Assembly: GCF_903915725.1 (NCBI RefSeq)
Contig: NZ_CAIWTY010000023.1
Span: 1-64,000, forward strand
Reading direction: 5' to 3'
DNA length: 64,000 nt
Source of the DNA: an uncultured Rhodopila sp.
GTDB lineage: Bacteria > Pseudomonadota > Alphaproteobacteria > Acetobacterales > Acetobacteraceae
The position numbers were made by a program, and so were the translations under genes. A model generated the notes under the pieces. That model was not told where the DNA came from. It did no database searches and saw only the letters and a list, made by a program, of their open reading frames with translations. Below, piece by piece: positions 50,208 to 59,195 of this stretch (positions are counted from its first letter, which is position 1; each line of letters opens with the position of its first letter).

Positions 50208-51623
50208 ATGTCGGATGGGGCAAAGGCCGCCACGATGTATTCGTTAGCGCAATGGTGCCGGCCGCGACGGGCGACCGCCCTTTTGGCGGGCCGGGTGGGC
50301 GCCTTGCTGCTGGCAGGCTTCCTGACGGGCGCGCAGGGTGATGGCGCGGCCCCGCTGGTCTCCAATCTGTTCGGCTTTGGCGGCAATTCGCCGCTGCCGC
50401 CGCTGAACGATGTTTCCGGCCAGTGCAAGCGTCTGCCGCTGGGACGGATCGTTACTCTTTCGACGGCCCTGGATGTGGCCCGCGAAGTATTTTCCAATTA
50501 TCATGGGCCGGAGGTCAGGCCGATATTTGTCGGCGCGGTGATTAATCTTTATAATACCTATCTGCTTGCCCTCTCGGGCGTTCAGGCGGAAAAGGGCGTT
50601 GCGGAAGTCAGTTATGCCGAGGCGCTTACGCAGGGTTTGTACGGGTTTGGACTTTACAGCGTTGCCGTTCAAACCGCACTCGACGAACTTGAGATACCGC
50701 GCGGCGCCAACCTGATCATCGCCGGTCATAGCCTGGGCGGACTGCTGGCGCAGAACCTGCCGTTCACACCGCAGGTGTCGTTCGGACGGAAATGGAATAC
50801 GGTTCGCGGGATCACGTTCGGATCCCCGGTGACGTTCGAAAGTTTCCAGCAATCCAGGATTCCGTATCGCCGCTTCGCCATCACGGGCGACCCTTTCGTT
50901 GTTATGGCGACCCATGTGCTGCCGAACTTCGCCTCGGCGGACCATGCAAACACGATCTGGATCGGCACCGATGTGGCGCATGCGTTCGACTTGCACAACT
51001 CATATCCGTATTCACCCGACCTGGCGGGTTATGACGCGATTGGCAACCGTAGAGGGCGGAGCAACACGGTTCTGGCACTCGGCGAGACGGCGACGTGCGG
51101 CATCAATGCGCCCTCGGCGATGGCGGACCTGAAGCCCTTCTATCAACGCCACGTGCGGGGACTGATCGGGGAGCGTCTGGCCGCCGAGGCACTGAGTGCG
51201 ATGGGTCACAAGATTCTTTATTACAAACCCGATATGGCCGGGACCACGACCCCTGGGATCGACATCATGACCTGGTACCAGGGCAAGGTCTGGATGATCG
51301 ACAACAAGGCTTATAAGTATAAATCAAACTCGCGCACGATCAAATCGGTTCCGGCACTGACCAATGCCGCTAATTTCGCCGGGTACAGGGCGGACATGGA
51401 GCAAGGGCTGCGGGAGATGGCGGCGTTTGTCCCGCTGCCGGCGGATGAGAAGACCTTGCTCGACACGGCACTGGCGGCGTTGGTGGCGGGGCAATACCAG
51501 AAGGCCGTGACGAACGCGACGCCCTCGGTGGCGGATACGGATTACCGCACCGGGCTCGACCCGGCTTTTGCCGCGGCCAACCCCGACATTGTTTTCATTA
51601 ACATTCAGGACATGAAACGTTAG
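50208..51623 (+). CDS. Lipase-like hydrolase fused to a PD-(D/E)XK nuclease-like domain
   Basis: The 471-residue protein appears to have two enzymatic halves. An N-terminal hydrophobic stretch (TALLAGRVGALLLAGFLTG) looks like a signal or anchor. Residues about 90-290 form an alpha/beta hydrolase of lipase type with nucleophile Ser175 in IIAGHSLGGLLAQ and nearby candidate Asp and His. Residues about 310-410 carry a restriction-nuclease-like core: Glu322 in GERLAAEAL, Asp352 in PGIDIMTW and Asp365-Asn-Lys367 in MIDNKAYK. The combination suggests a toxin or a secreted multifunctional enzyme. No immunity gene is obvious. An in-frame ATG at 50235 is an alternative start. Confidence 0.7.
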   Translation: MSDGAKAATMYSLAQWCRPRRATALLAGRVGALLLAGFLTGAQGDGAAPLVSNLFGFGGNSPLPPLNDVSGQCKRLPLGRIVTLSTALDVAREVFSNYHGPEVRPIFVGAVINLYNTYLLALSGVQAEKGVAEVSYAEALTQGLYGFGLYSVAVQTALDELEIPRGANLIIAGHSLGGLLAQNLPFTPQVSFGRKWNTVRGITFGSPVTFESFQQSRIPYRRFAITGDPFVVMATHVLPNFASADHANTIWIGTDVAHAFDLHNSYPYSPDLAGYDAIGNRRGRSNTVLALGETATCGINAPSAMADLKPFYQRHVRGLIGERLAAEALSAMGHKILYYKPDMAGTTTPGIDIMTWYQGKVWMIDNKAYKYKSNSRTIKSVPALTNAANFAGYRADMEQGLREMAAFVPLPADEKTLLDTALAALVAGQYQKAVTNATPSVADTDYRTGLDPAFAAANPDIVFINIQDMKR

Positions 51624-51701
51624 CGCAGCGGTCGTGCGTCGCGATGATCGTCCGGTCCCGATCGAGCCGGCGTCAGTATGGGCGGCGGCGGCCGATCCGG
51701 T

Positions 51702-52877
51702 TCATACCCGGGCGATGCGGGGCAGCAGAGTCCAGATTTGCGTGCCCGTCTGCCGCAAGGTCGGAAAATGCCGGAGGATGTCGCTGACATGCGGTCCGGG
51801 CAGGATGATCAGGTCGTCGGGCGGGTCCGCCGTGACGCTTTCGGGCGCGCCGATGGGCAGGCGGCTGCCGGGCATCCGGCGGCCGTGCTGCGTCGTATCG
51901 GTGTCGGCAACGGTGGCGATTTCGTCCGGGGTCACGCCGCACAGGTTCAGCAGCATGGCGGCGCGCGCCGTTGCGCCGTAGGCGGTGACCCTGCGGCCGG
52001 CGTCGCGGCGGGCGCGCAGGAAGCCGCGGATGTCATCCCGCGCGAGGGCAACCCTGGCGGCGAAACCCGCGGCCAGCGCCGGCTGGTCCGCCTCGGTCAG
52101 CCGCACCGCCTTGACGCCGGGGCGAGCGTCGCGCCGGCTGTGCAAGTGGCAAACATGCAGCCGCAGGGAGCCGCCGTCGTCCGGTATCCGCTCGGCATCG
52201 AACACCCGCAGGCCGACGGAGCGCAGCAGGCGCTCGGTCACCGGCAGCGACAGGTGGGCACGGATATCGGGACGGAAGGCATCGAACTGGACGCGCTGGA
52301 TCAGCGACAGCAAGTGCGGGAATTGCAGGCTGACGACGCCGTTCGGACGCAGGATGCAGGCCAGGGCGGCGGCGAATTCAAACATGTCGGCGGCCAGCGG
52401 CAGCACGCCGTGCGCCAGGACGATGTCGGCGCACCCTTGCTGGACCGCGATCTGCATCGCCGTCGCGGTGTTGAAGGTGGCGGCTTCGATCGGATGAACC
52501 GGGATGCCGGCGGCCTGGACGTGCGGCAGCAGCGGGCTTTCGGCCGCGCCGATATCGACGACCAGCGAGTCGGCGTTCAGGTGGAAGCGGCTGCGCAGCG
52601 TCTCCGCGTAGCGCCCGGGGCGTCCGGCGGGTTCGGCGAAGGCGTGGTCCGCCGCCGCGCCGCCTGGGCTGGCACCGGTTTGCGCCAGTCCGCAATGATC
52701 GCACAGCCGGATGTGCAACGGATGCCGCGTATCGGGTTCTGCCGCGGCGAGGCTGCGGTGGGTTAGCGGCACGGTCCCGAGGTCGAGCAGGCTGCGGTGC
52801 AGCGGGGCGCCGCACAGGCCGCAGTCCGGTTCCGGTGCACAGTGCCGGTGCGGGGCGGGGGCGAGCATCGTCAGCAT
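51702..52877 (-). CDS. C-methyltransferase of the zinc-binding sugar methyltransferase type
   Basis: The 391-residue protein matches the NovU/TylC3-like layout. An N-terminal zinc-binding domain has CGLCGAPL and CDHCGLAQ. A SAM-binding fold follows (SLVVDIGAAESPLLPHVQ), then a C-terminal domain with VTAYGATARAAMLLNL. Such enzymes methylate deoxysugars or related metabolites. The start is uncertain between ATG 52877 and ATG 52868. No other sugar-nucleotide genes flank it, so the substrate is open. Confidence 0.82.
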   Translation of the reverse strand: MLTMLAPAPHRHCAPEPDCGLCGAPLHRSLLDLGTVPLTHRSLAAAEPDTRHPLHIRLCDHCGLAQTGASPGGAAADHAFAEPAGRPGRYAETLRSRFHLNADSLVVDIGAAESPLLPHVQAAGIPVHPIEAATFNTATAMQIAVQQGCADIVLAHGVLPLAADMFEFAAALACILRPNGVVSLQFPHLLSLIQRVQFDAFRPDIRAHLSLPVTERLLRSVGLRVFDAERIPDDGGSLRLHVCHLHSRRDARPGVKAVRLTEADQPALAAGFAARVALARDDIRGFLRARRDAGRRVTAYGATARAAMLLNLCGVTPDEIATVADTDTTQHGRRMPGSRLPIGAPESVTADPPDDLIILPGPHVSDILRHFPTLRQTGTQIWTLLPRIARV

Positions 52878-53037
52878 CGCGCCGCGGCCCGGATGGCCCA
52901 AGGGCCGTCAGTTCGGCTGTTCACGGCGGACTCCCATCAGCAAGGAAGCCAGGGAATGGCCGTTCTGCCCACCTTGCCTGACGCGGTCGCGTTCTTCGCT
53001 GCCGTCACCCTAGCGCGAAAGGGTTAACGAAAGGTTT

Positions 53038-54057
53038 CTACCGCGCGCGAATTTTTAGCGCGCCGAGGGTGACGGTTTCGGGGTGCAGTGAGCCGGTCCA
53101 GGCGACCTCGGAGTCCGGCAGGCGGATGCCGTGATGGGCGAGGGCAGTGGCCAGCACCGCTGCGGGATGCTGCGATGCCATGGCCAGCGCGGTCCGCGCG
53201 TCGGCGAAACCCGCGGCCGTGACGTTGCGCACCGCCTGGTCCAGGCACAGTGCCGAACCGGCCAGCGTGGCGGTGCCGGGGACGCGGACCGAGCCGTCGG
53301 CGGCGTGCTCGATGTCCATGCCGGCGAAGCGATACAGGCCGGGTGGTGCCGCGGCGGCGGCGGTGGCGTCGGTGACCAGGATGCAGCGATGCGGCTGCCT
53401 GGCCCTGATCAGCACTTTCAGCGCGTGCGGCGGGATGTGGATGAAGTCGGCGATGAAACTGGCATACAGCGCGTCCTCCGCCAGTTGCGCCATCAGCGGG
53501 TTGAGGAATTTCGGCTGCGGCTGCGGCAGGGCGTTGCCGAGATGGGTGCTGAGGGTGACTCCGGCCCGGGCAGCTTGCTCGGTCGCTTCGGTATCGGCGG
53601 CGGTATGGCCCATGGCGACGGCGATGCCGGCCGCGCGGGCGTGCCGGATCAGGGGCAGGGCGCCGGGGCGCTCGGGGGCCAGCGTCAGCAGCAGGACCGG
53701 GCGGCGAAGGCCGAGCGTCAGGCGGTCGAGGGTTGCCGGCTCGGGGGGGATGATCGCCGGGACTGGGTGGCAGCCGGCGTAGCCGGGGGCGGGGTTGAGG
53801 AACGGCCCCTCCAGGTGGAAGCCCGGTACCATCAGCGGGCCGAGGCGGCTGTTCGCGACGGCTTCATCCAAAGCGTGCAGGCGGTTTGCCAGATCGGCTT
53901 TGGCGGCGGTGATGAGGGTGGGCAGGCAGGCGGTGACGCCGGCGCGGAGCATGGTTTCCAGCGCGTGGTCGAGCGCGTCGGCGGTCAGCGCGGTGTCGTT
54001 GAAATCGACGCCGGCGTAGCCGTTGACCTGGAGGTCGATCAGGCCGGTTGAGTGCAT
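53038..54057 (-). CDS. nagA: N-acetylglucosamine-6-phosphate deacetylase-like amidohydrolase
   Basis: The 339-residue NagA-like enzyme would remove acetate from GlcNAc-6-phosphate in amino-sugar recycling. Metal and active-site landmarks are present: Glu83 in GFHLEGPF, His in VAMGHTAADTEAT and STHLGNAL, and Asp in LVTDATAAA. It begins directly at GLIDLQVNGYAGVDF and so lacks most of the N-terminal beta-sandwich strands of classical NagA, a form seen in some relatives. Two broken copies lie at 55462-55589 and 57083-57190. Confidence 0.85.
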   Translation of the reverse strand: MHSTGLIDLQVNGYAGVDFNDTALTADALDHALETMLRAGVTACLPTLITAAKADLANRLHALDEAVANSRLGPLMVPGFHLEGPFLNPAPGYAGCHPVPAIIPPEPATLDRLTLGLRRPVLLLTLAPERPGALPLIRHARAAGIAVAMGHTAADTEATEQAARAGVTLSTHLGNALPQPQPKFLNPLMAQLAEDALYASFIADFIHIPPHALKVLIRARQPHRCILVTDATAAAAAPPGLYRFAGMDIEHAADGSVRVPGTATLAGSALCLDQAVRNVTAAGFADARTALAMASQHPAAVLATALAHHGIRLPDSEVAWTGSLHPETVTLGALKIRAR

Positions 54058-54186
54058 GCCGCGGCTTTGGCGGCGCGGGGCAGGGGAGTCAAGCACGGGA
54101 TGCCGCCGATCTCAACGGCGAAGCCTTGTCACCCGCGCTTCGGACTACCCGGGCAGGCGTTCGAGCCGCGAGCCGTCATCCCGCGA

Positions 54187-55137
54187 CTATCCGGCATCCT
54201 GTCCAACCGGATCGGGCAACGTTGCCCGGGTCCGGCATTTCCGGCTTTCGCGGCGCGGAAGCATGGCCCGCCGATCGGCCGAAAGCAGAAGGCGCGCTAT
54301 CGCAAGGGATACCAATGCCAGGACGGCGCCGCTGAGCATATCGACAAGGTAATGGCCGCCCTGGCTCATGACTGAAATCGCAAGCAGCACGTTGAGCGGA
54401 AGCAAAGGATAGAACAGCCATTTTCGTTCGCGCGCCATGTTTATGTAAAGCACGCCCAAGGCGGTATGATATGAGGGAAACGTAACGATCCCGGCCAGCG
54501 GCCGGATGGTCGATGTGCTATGAGAGCGAAGCGTCAGGATATCGGCTTGCCATTGCACGCCGGCATCGATGCCATGCGGTGCGAATGCGCCGATGGACGG
54601 CAGCAGATACATGATGGGAAACGTGATGATAATGGCGAGTATCCCGGCGGTGAGGAACTCATCAACCCGCTTTACATTGATATAGGACAAGATCATGACC
54701 AGCACAACAGCTTGCGGCGCCATGCTGTTGTAGGCAAGACCCAATATGATCTGCACAGCCGGGTGATGATTGACCCAGTTGAACCAGGCGAGCCAGTGGA
54801 ATCCCAATGCGATATCGGCTTGCTCGAACCACGGATCAGCCAGCGGGAAGGGCGATGCCGCGGTCAGTACATAGGTAAACACCGTGCCGGCGTTGCCGAA
54901 CGCGAAAATCTGCGCCAGGGCGGTGGTGAATCGGGCGGCCTGCGGACTGCGCAAGCGGCATAGACGCGAGGCGGCCAGGAGGATCGCGATCAGCGCGATG
55001 GCCTGCCATTCGAGTTCGAAATCGACGGATAGTCCTTGTGCAAACAGCGCAATTATATCGGCAATTCCGATCAAGCCAATGAGAAGCCAGATTATGGTTT
55101 GGGCTGCCATGTCGATCACTGCAGGCTGATAAGGCAT
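54187..55137 (-). CDS. PAP2-superfamily membrane phosphatase/phosphotransferase
   Basis: The 316-residue polytopic protein has six or more hydrophobic helices (IIWLLIGLIGIADIIALFA, AGILAIIITFPIMYLLP). PAP2 motifs 2 and 3 are PSYHTALGVLYIN and GGHYLVDMLSGAV, which supply the catalytic His residues. The first motif is weak. The pattern is closest to the inositol-phosphotransferase-like (Aur1) branch. The substrate may be a lipid phosphate. ATG 55137 is uncertain; 55110 is an alternative. Confidence 0.8.
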   Translation of the reverse strand: MPYQPAVIDMAAQTIIWLLIGLIGIADIIALFAQGLSVDFELEWQAIALIAILLAASRLCRLRSPQAARFTTALAQIFAFGNAGTVFTYVLTAASPFPLADPWFEQADIALGFHWLAWFNWVNHHPAVQIILGLAYNSMAPQAVVLVMILSYINVKRVDEFLTAGILAIIITFPIMYLLPSIGAFAPHGIDAGVQWQADILTLRSHSTSTIRPLAGIVTFPSYHTALGVLYINMARERKWLFYPLLPLNVLLAISVMSQGGHYLVDMLSGAVLALVSLAIARLLLSADRRAMLPRRESRKCRTRATLPDPVGQDAG

Positions 55138-55461
55138 GCGGCGGCGTCGCGAGCGGTATGCCGGCAATACCCAGCGTCATCGGCACAGCGTATGCCGCCG
55201 CCGTGCGAGGGACTTTGATCGGGTTTCAGGCCTGACATGCGATCATCCGCGGGGGGTGAGTAACGAGAAACCGAACTTACCACTAGCCACATTATTACGA
55301 AATTCACATCATCGTGCCGGGAACGGCTCGCTGTTGCGTGATCTCGTGATAGCATCGCCCGGCCTGTGCTTCGTCGGACGATTCAGTGGCCGGTTCGGGC
55401 GCGCCACATACGTCGATCCTCGCTGCTGCTCAGTTGCGGGAGACATCGGATCGGCTGGCAG

Positions 55462-55589
55462 GCGTTGACGCCGGAGCTGAACATCGCCCCCAGCGCGTGG
55501 TCGAGCGCGGCGGCGGTCAGCGCGGTGTCGTTGAAATCGATGCCGTCGCAGCCGTTGACCCGGAGGTCCAAATCGATGATCGCCGGCAT
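55462..55589 (-). pseudogene. N-terminal fragment of a nagA paralogue
   Basis: Read on the minus strand, the peptide runs IIDLDLRVNGCDGIDFND, then TALTAAALDHALGAMFSSGV and NACQP. It matches residues 6-46 of the intact nagA product at 53038-54057 with scattered changes, then similarity stops. The surrounding 462-base gap holds no other gene I can support. Confidence 0.75.
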
Positions 55590-55599
55590 CGAATTCGGC

Positions 55600-56505
55600 C
55601 TAAAGAATAGAGAAGACATTCCACCAGAGTGGAAGCGTGACGAATGACAGCACTGTTCCAACGCCGATCATTAAAGAAATGAGTTGGGCGTTCAAACCGT
55701 ATTGGCTGGCAACGATCGCTCCGCCGATCTGGGGCGCCATTGCGGATTCGAAAAGGGTGATTTGCGTCGTGAAACCCCGCAGTCCGATCAGGCCGGCATA
55801 GATCAGCGTTACCAGCAGTGGCGCCAGCACTAGTTTATAGCCAAGTCCCATGGCAAGTGGCGCGCGATGGCCACGCACGGCGCCCAGCCGAAGCTGCAGG
55901 CCGACCGACACCAGGGCCAAGGGCGCCAGAGTCCCGCCGAGGCGGCTCAATACGCTGATGGTCCAAGCGGGATAGCCGATCGGCATGAGAGCAACGGCGA
56001 CCGCCAGGGCAATCAATGGTGGAAATGTTATGATTCGCATCGCGACTTCGCGTTTCGAAACCGCGGTGTCGGAGTAAAAGCAGATTGTCAGAATGCCGAT
56101 GGTGCTGAGCACCAGGTAGGTGCCGAGTTGGTCGATCATGATGCCGATTGGCATTCCGCGGGATCCGTAAAAAGATTCGATCATCGGCAGGCCGATGAAC
56201 GAAGTATTCCCGAGCCCTCCGACGACGGCGAGGGCGCCTGTGGTCGTCTTCGGCAGCCGGAGGGCGGATCCGATCGCCCAGAACAGAGCCGCGCTGGCCG
56301 CGAACAAAAGCCACGGCATGAAGACGGCGTAAAGCAGCGCCGGGTCAAGACGAACGGCATGAACCTGAAGCAGAGTGAGTGCCGGCAGCGAAACGTGTAT
56401 GATAAAGGCATTGATTGAGGTGTGAGCGTTGTCGGGCACGCGTCCGGACCATATCAGGGCCATGCCGATCGCGAGACACGCAAACAGCATGATGATGTTG
56501 TCCAT
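55600..56505 (-). CDS. AEC-family transporter
   Basis: The 301-residue membrane protein of the auxin efflux carrier family has about 10 helices. It starts IIMLFACLAIGMALIWSGR and contains the conserved GGLGNTSFIGLPMIES and later FESAMAPQIGGAIVASQYG. Malonate, malate or auxin-like acids are typical substrates; none can be assigned here. AAGGGATAGGA precedes the ATG. It lies between two nagA fragments. Confidence 0.88.
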   Translation of the reverse strand: MDNIIMLFACLAIGMALIWSGRVPDNAHTSINAFIIHVSLPALTLLQVHAVRLDPALLYAVFMPWLLFAASAALFWAIGSALRLPKTTTGALAVVGGLGNTSFIGLPMIESFYGSRGMPIGIMIDQLGTYLVLSTIGILTICFYSDTAVSKREVAMRIITFPPLIALAVAVALMPIGYPAWTISVLSRLGGTLAPLALVSVGLQLRLGAVRGHRAPLAMGLGYKLVLAPLLVTLIYAGLIGLRGFTTQITLFESAMAPQIGGAIVASQYGLNAQLISLMIGVGTVLSFVTLPLWWNVFSIL

Positions 56506-56706
56506 CGGTCCTATCCCTTGACCTGACTCATGAAATAGCAGACGCGCGCAATCATTCGGGCTGCGAACTGCCTGGTGGCAGATAACATGAAGTGTTGCAG
56601 ATAACGGCTAGTAAGGCAGCTTTCAGAGCCGCATACTCGACGCGCGAACCCGAGGCATGTCAATTAATAAACGCTAAAGTTACCGGGGCAGCTTTTTGAC
56701 CTTCAT

Positions 56707-56898
56707 TCAGACCCGGCTGCGCCGGGCGAGGCTCTCGGGGGCAGGCAATCCGGCGGCTGGATTTTTGTGCTCGATGGGAGCCACAGCATCATCGCTCTCC
56801 GCGATCAGGTTGGTTATCGCCTCCGGCCGACCGGGACGCAGGTAATGCCGCAGCAGCGCAGCAACTTGCCGCTCGGCCTGGCGGCTCCGCCGGATCAC
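56707..56898 (-). pseudogene. Truncated ParE/RelE-family toxin
   Basis: The 63-residue frame starts IRRSRQAERQVAALLRHYL and reaches PAAGLPAPESLARRSRV, a pattern I recognise from ParE/RelE-like toxins of about 95 residues. The C-terminal part that usually carries key strands (a GRxWxxxGRYWVxY type block) is missing, so it is probably inactive. GTG at 56898 overlaps the antitoxin stop by four bases (GTGA). Confidence 0.6.
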
Positions 56899-57071
56899 GA
56901 CTCGACGTCGGTCGGCTCAGCCTCGATCTCTTCGAAATTGGCTAGCAACCGTGCCCTCGCTTCCCGCCAGGGCACCGTGCGTCCGGCGGCAAGATCTGCC
57001 TCGCTCAGGGCAAGAGCTTCGAGCCATTCTCGCGGGGGAGACAACTCATCGTGGTTCGGATCGTCAGCCAT
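56895..57071 (-). CDS. Antitoxin of a type II toxin-antitoxin pair
   Basis: A 58-residue frame starts MADDPNHDELSPPREWL and includes EALALSEADLAAGRTVPW and ARLLANFEEIEAEPT. The SEADLAAGRTVP segment is typical of small antitoxins paired with ParE/RelE toxins. It overlaps the toxin frame by four bases, the standard arrangement. Its ATG directly abuts the end of a nagA fragment, so the original promoter is probably gone. It may be a relic, as the partner toxin is truncated. Confidence 0.62.
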   Translation of the reverse strand: MADDPNHDELSPPREWLEALALSEADLAAGRTVPWREARARLLANFEEIEAEPTDVES

Positions 57072-57082
57072 GCGTGCCCGGG

Positions 57083-57190
57083 ACCATCAGAGGGCCGGGG
57101 CGGCTACGCGCGACGGCTTCATCCAGGGCGTGGACGCGGTTTGGCGGATCGGCTTCGCCCGGGCCGTCCGCTGTGGTCAGCGTCGGGCGG
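57083..57190 (-). pseudogene. Internal fragment of a nagA paralogue
   Basis: The DNA is roughly 80 percent identical by eye to 53829-53905 of intact nagA. It reads RVHALDEAVARSRPG then PLMVPG before running into a stop at the antitoxin start. It corresponds to residues about 59-79. The rest of the 449-base gap to 57520 shows no gene I can support. Confidence 0.72.
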
Positions 57191-57520
57191 CAGCCGGTGA
57201 GCCGGAGCGGTTTCCGGATGCGGCGCCGCTCCTGACGGGCGACGTCATCGTATCGTCATTGCGATGTTCGCCGGTTCGATTGACGACATCCGGAGCAGCG
57301 GTTGAAGCAATTTTGCACTGCACCATTTGCCGAGCGTCGGTGGAGACGCGACCAGACGGTAGTAACGCCGGCGGCAATCATTGCAGTTTACCTGACGGAG
57401 CCACAACGGACGGCTCGAAAAGCATGCCGGAGGCCCGTGCCAGCATGCCCCTTCAATCACTATCGGTGGATTGTCCTTCTTCTCAATGCAGCGGGTCCAC
57501 CGTGCACGCAAAGGACTATG

Positions 57521-58549
57521 ATGAAGCTCTTCGCGAGATCCAAGACCCGTTCCAGCCTCGCCACGACTGTGCTGGCCGGGGCGGCGGCCGTGGCCGCGCT
57601 CGTTGCCGGCAACCTGCTCATGGCGCGGCGGGCGGAGCGACGGCATCCGCCTCGGGGCGGTTTCGTGGAGGTCGACGGGGTACGGCTGCACTACAGCGAC
57701 CGGGGCGAAGGCAGCCCTATCGTGCTCATTCACGGCAATGCAGTGAGCGGGGACGACTGGAACATCAGCGGGGTGGCCGACATGCTGCTGGAGCATCACC
57801 GGGTCATCATCTTCGACCGCCCCGGTTTCGGCTACAGCGAGCGCCCGCGCGGTCGCCTGTGGACCGCCGCTCAGCAGGCCGATCTGCTGCATGAGGCGCT
57901 GCGTCAGCTCCATGTCGAGCGGCCCGTCGTGGTCGGGCATTCCTGGGGCACGATCGTGGCTCTTGCTATGGCGGCGCGGCATCAGGCCAATGTGGCCGGC
58001 CTCGTGCTTCTATCCGGCTACTACTTCTGGACGCTGCGGCCCGACGCGCTGCTGGTGACGGCAGGAGCAATCCCGGTGTTGGGTGACATTTTGCGCTACA
58101 CCGTGTCGCCGCTGCTGGGTTGGCTGCAGATGCCGCTGCTGAAATGGGCAATGTTCTCGCCCGCGCGGGTGCCGAACCGGTTTGAGGCTGAATACTCGAC
58201 CGCGATGGCGTTGCGGCCCTCGCAGATTCGCGCGACCTCGATGGACGGGGCCCTGATGATCCCGGGCGCCGTCGCGCTGCGCGAGGACTACAAGGACCTG
58301 AGCTTGCCGGTGATCATCATCGCAGGCGACGGCGACAGGATCGTTTTCAAGCGCAGGTCCGAGCATTTGCGGGCCATCCTTCCGGGCAGCGTGCTACAGA
58401 TCGTGAAGGGAGCCGGACATATGGTCCATCACGTCGCGACGGAGCAGGTGGTTCAGGCGATCGAGAGCGTGGTTGAAGCGACGCGCGACCCTCGGGCGGC
58501 GGGGTCTGGATCGGCCGGGCAAGATGCGTCCGCTGCCGTATCGGGTTGA
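57521..58549 (+). CDS. Membrane-anchored alpha/beta hydrolase
   Basis: The 342-residue protein has an N-terminal hydrophobic helix (ATTVLAGAAAVAALVAGNLL) and an alpha/beta hydrolase domain. The oxyanion segment is VLIHGNAVSGDDW. Catalytic Ser141 lies in VVVGHSWGTIVAL, Asp270 or Asp272 in GDGDRIVF, and His300 in GAGHMVHH. All triad residues are in place. Substrate unknown. AAAGGA lies 6 bases before the ATG; the ATG one codon earlier is possible. Confidence 0.88.
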   Translation: MKLFARSKTRSSLATTVLAGAAAVAALVAGNLLMARRAERRHPPRGGFVEVDGVRLHYSDRGEGSPIVLIHGNAVSGDDWNISGVADMLLEHHRVIIFDRPGFGYSERPRGRLWTAAQQADLLHEALRQLHVERPVVVGHSWGTIVALAMAARHQANVAGLVLLSGYYFWTLRPDALLVTAGAIPVLGDILRYTVSPLLGWLQMPLLKWAMFSPARVPNRFEAEYSTAMALRPSQIRATSMDGALMIPGAVALREDYKDLSLPVIIIAGDGDRIVFKRRSEHLRAILPGSVLQIVKGAGHMVHHVATEQVVQAIESVVEATRDPRAAGSGSAGQDASAAVSG

Positions 58550-58802
58550 GCGCGCAATAATAGCGGCCAAGCCGGGCTTTCCCGACGGCGATCGATAACG
58601 ATGCACCCGGGGAGCGATTTAAGGTGCGGGAGTCGCCGCCACAAGTTCGGATTGGTTGGGCGAATCCCACAAGGTAGGCGTTGTATGCGATACAGTCGCG
58701 CCGATCTTTATGAACGGAATCAACTGCGCAAGAGCAAATGTTCCCGATGAAACTTGCAAGCGGTGGCAAGCGCTGTGTTTCGGGTAACACTTCGGAGGAA
58801 TC

Positions 58803-59018
58803 ATGGACCCGATATTTGCACTTGCTCTCGTGACATTTGCGTGCGTTGTTGCTTTTTTGTTATGGAACCGTGCGTCTACCAAGCGGCATCAGCAGACCGG
58901 CGGAAATACGGACGGCATCGGCGGTCTGAACGATCCGCTTTCCGGCACAACCAAGGGCATGCGCGACCCTGACGAGATGCGCGCATCTTTGGATGCCATG
59001 TCGAGCCGGCGCAATTAA
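58803..59018 (+). CDS. Small single-pass membrane protein, unrecognised
   Basis: The 71-residue protein starts DPIFALALVTFACVVAFLLW, one transmembrane helix, followed by a basic stretch and a Gly/Asp-rich tail (GGLNDPLSGTTKGMRDPDE). A near-perfect GGAGGA ribosome-binding site lies 3 bases before the ATG region, at 58794-58799. I do not recognise the family. Isolated, with gaps of 253 bases upstream and 177 bases downstream. Confidence 0.7.
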   Translation: MDPIFALALVTFACVVAFLLWNRASTKRHQQTGGNTDGIGGLNDPLSGTTKGMRDPDEMRASLDAMSSRRN

Positions 59019-59195
59019 CCGGGTTGAGTAAAGCTTAGGACTGTGGCGCAACGGCATGAGTATGTCTGCCGTTTCAGCAATGCAACACACTCACCGCCAG
59101 CGTGACGGTCAGCGGCTTGGTGGCGGTGGACCGCACCAATACCTTCAATAGCGCGGCGGCCGGCGCGGACAGATCCGTTGCCGGCCGCCGCCCAC

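Noticed and set aside
53131-54051. A 306-codon plus-strand open frame opposite nagA
   Set aside because: The minus-strand frame has the NagA active-site residues; the plus-strand frame is Gly/Arg-rich shadow.
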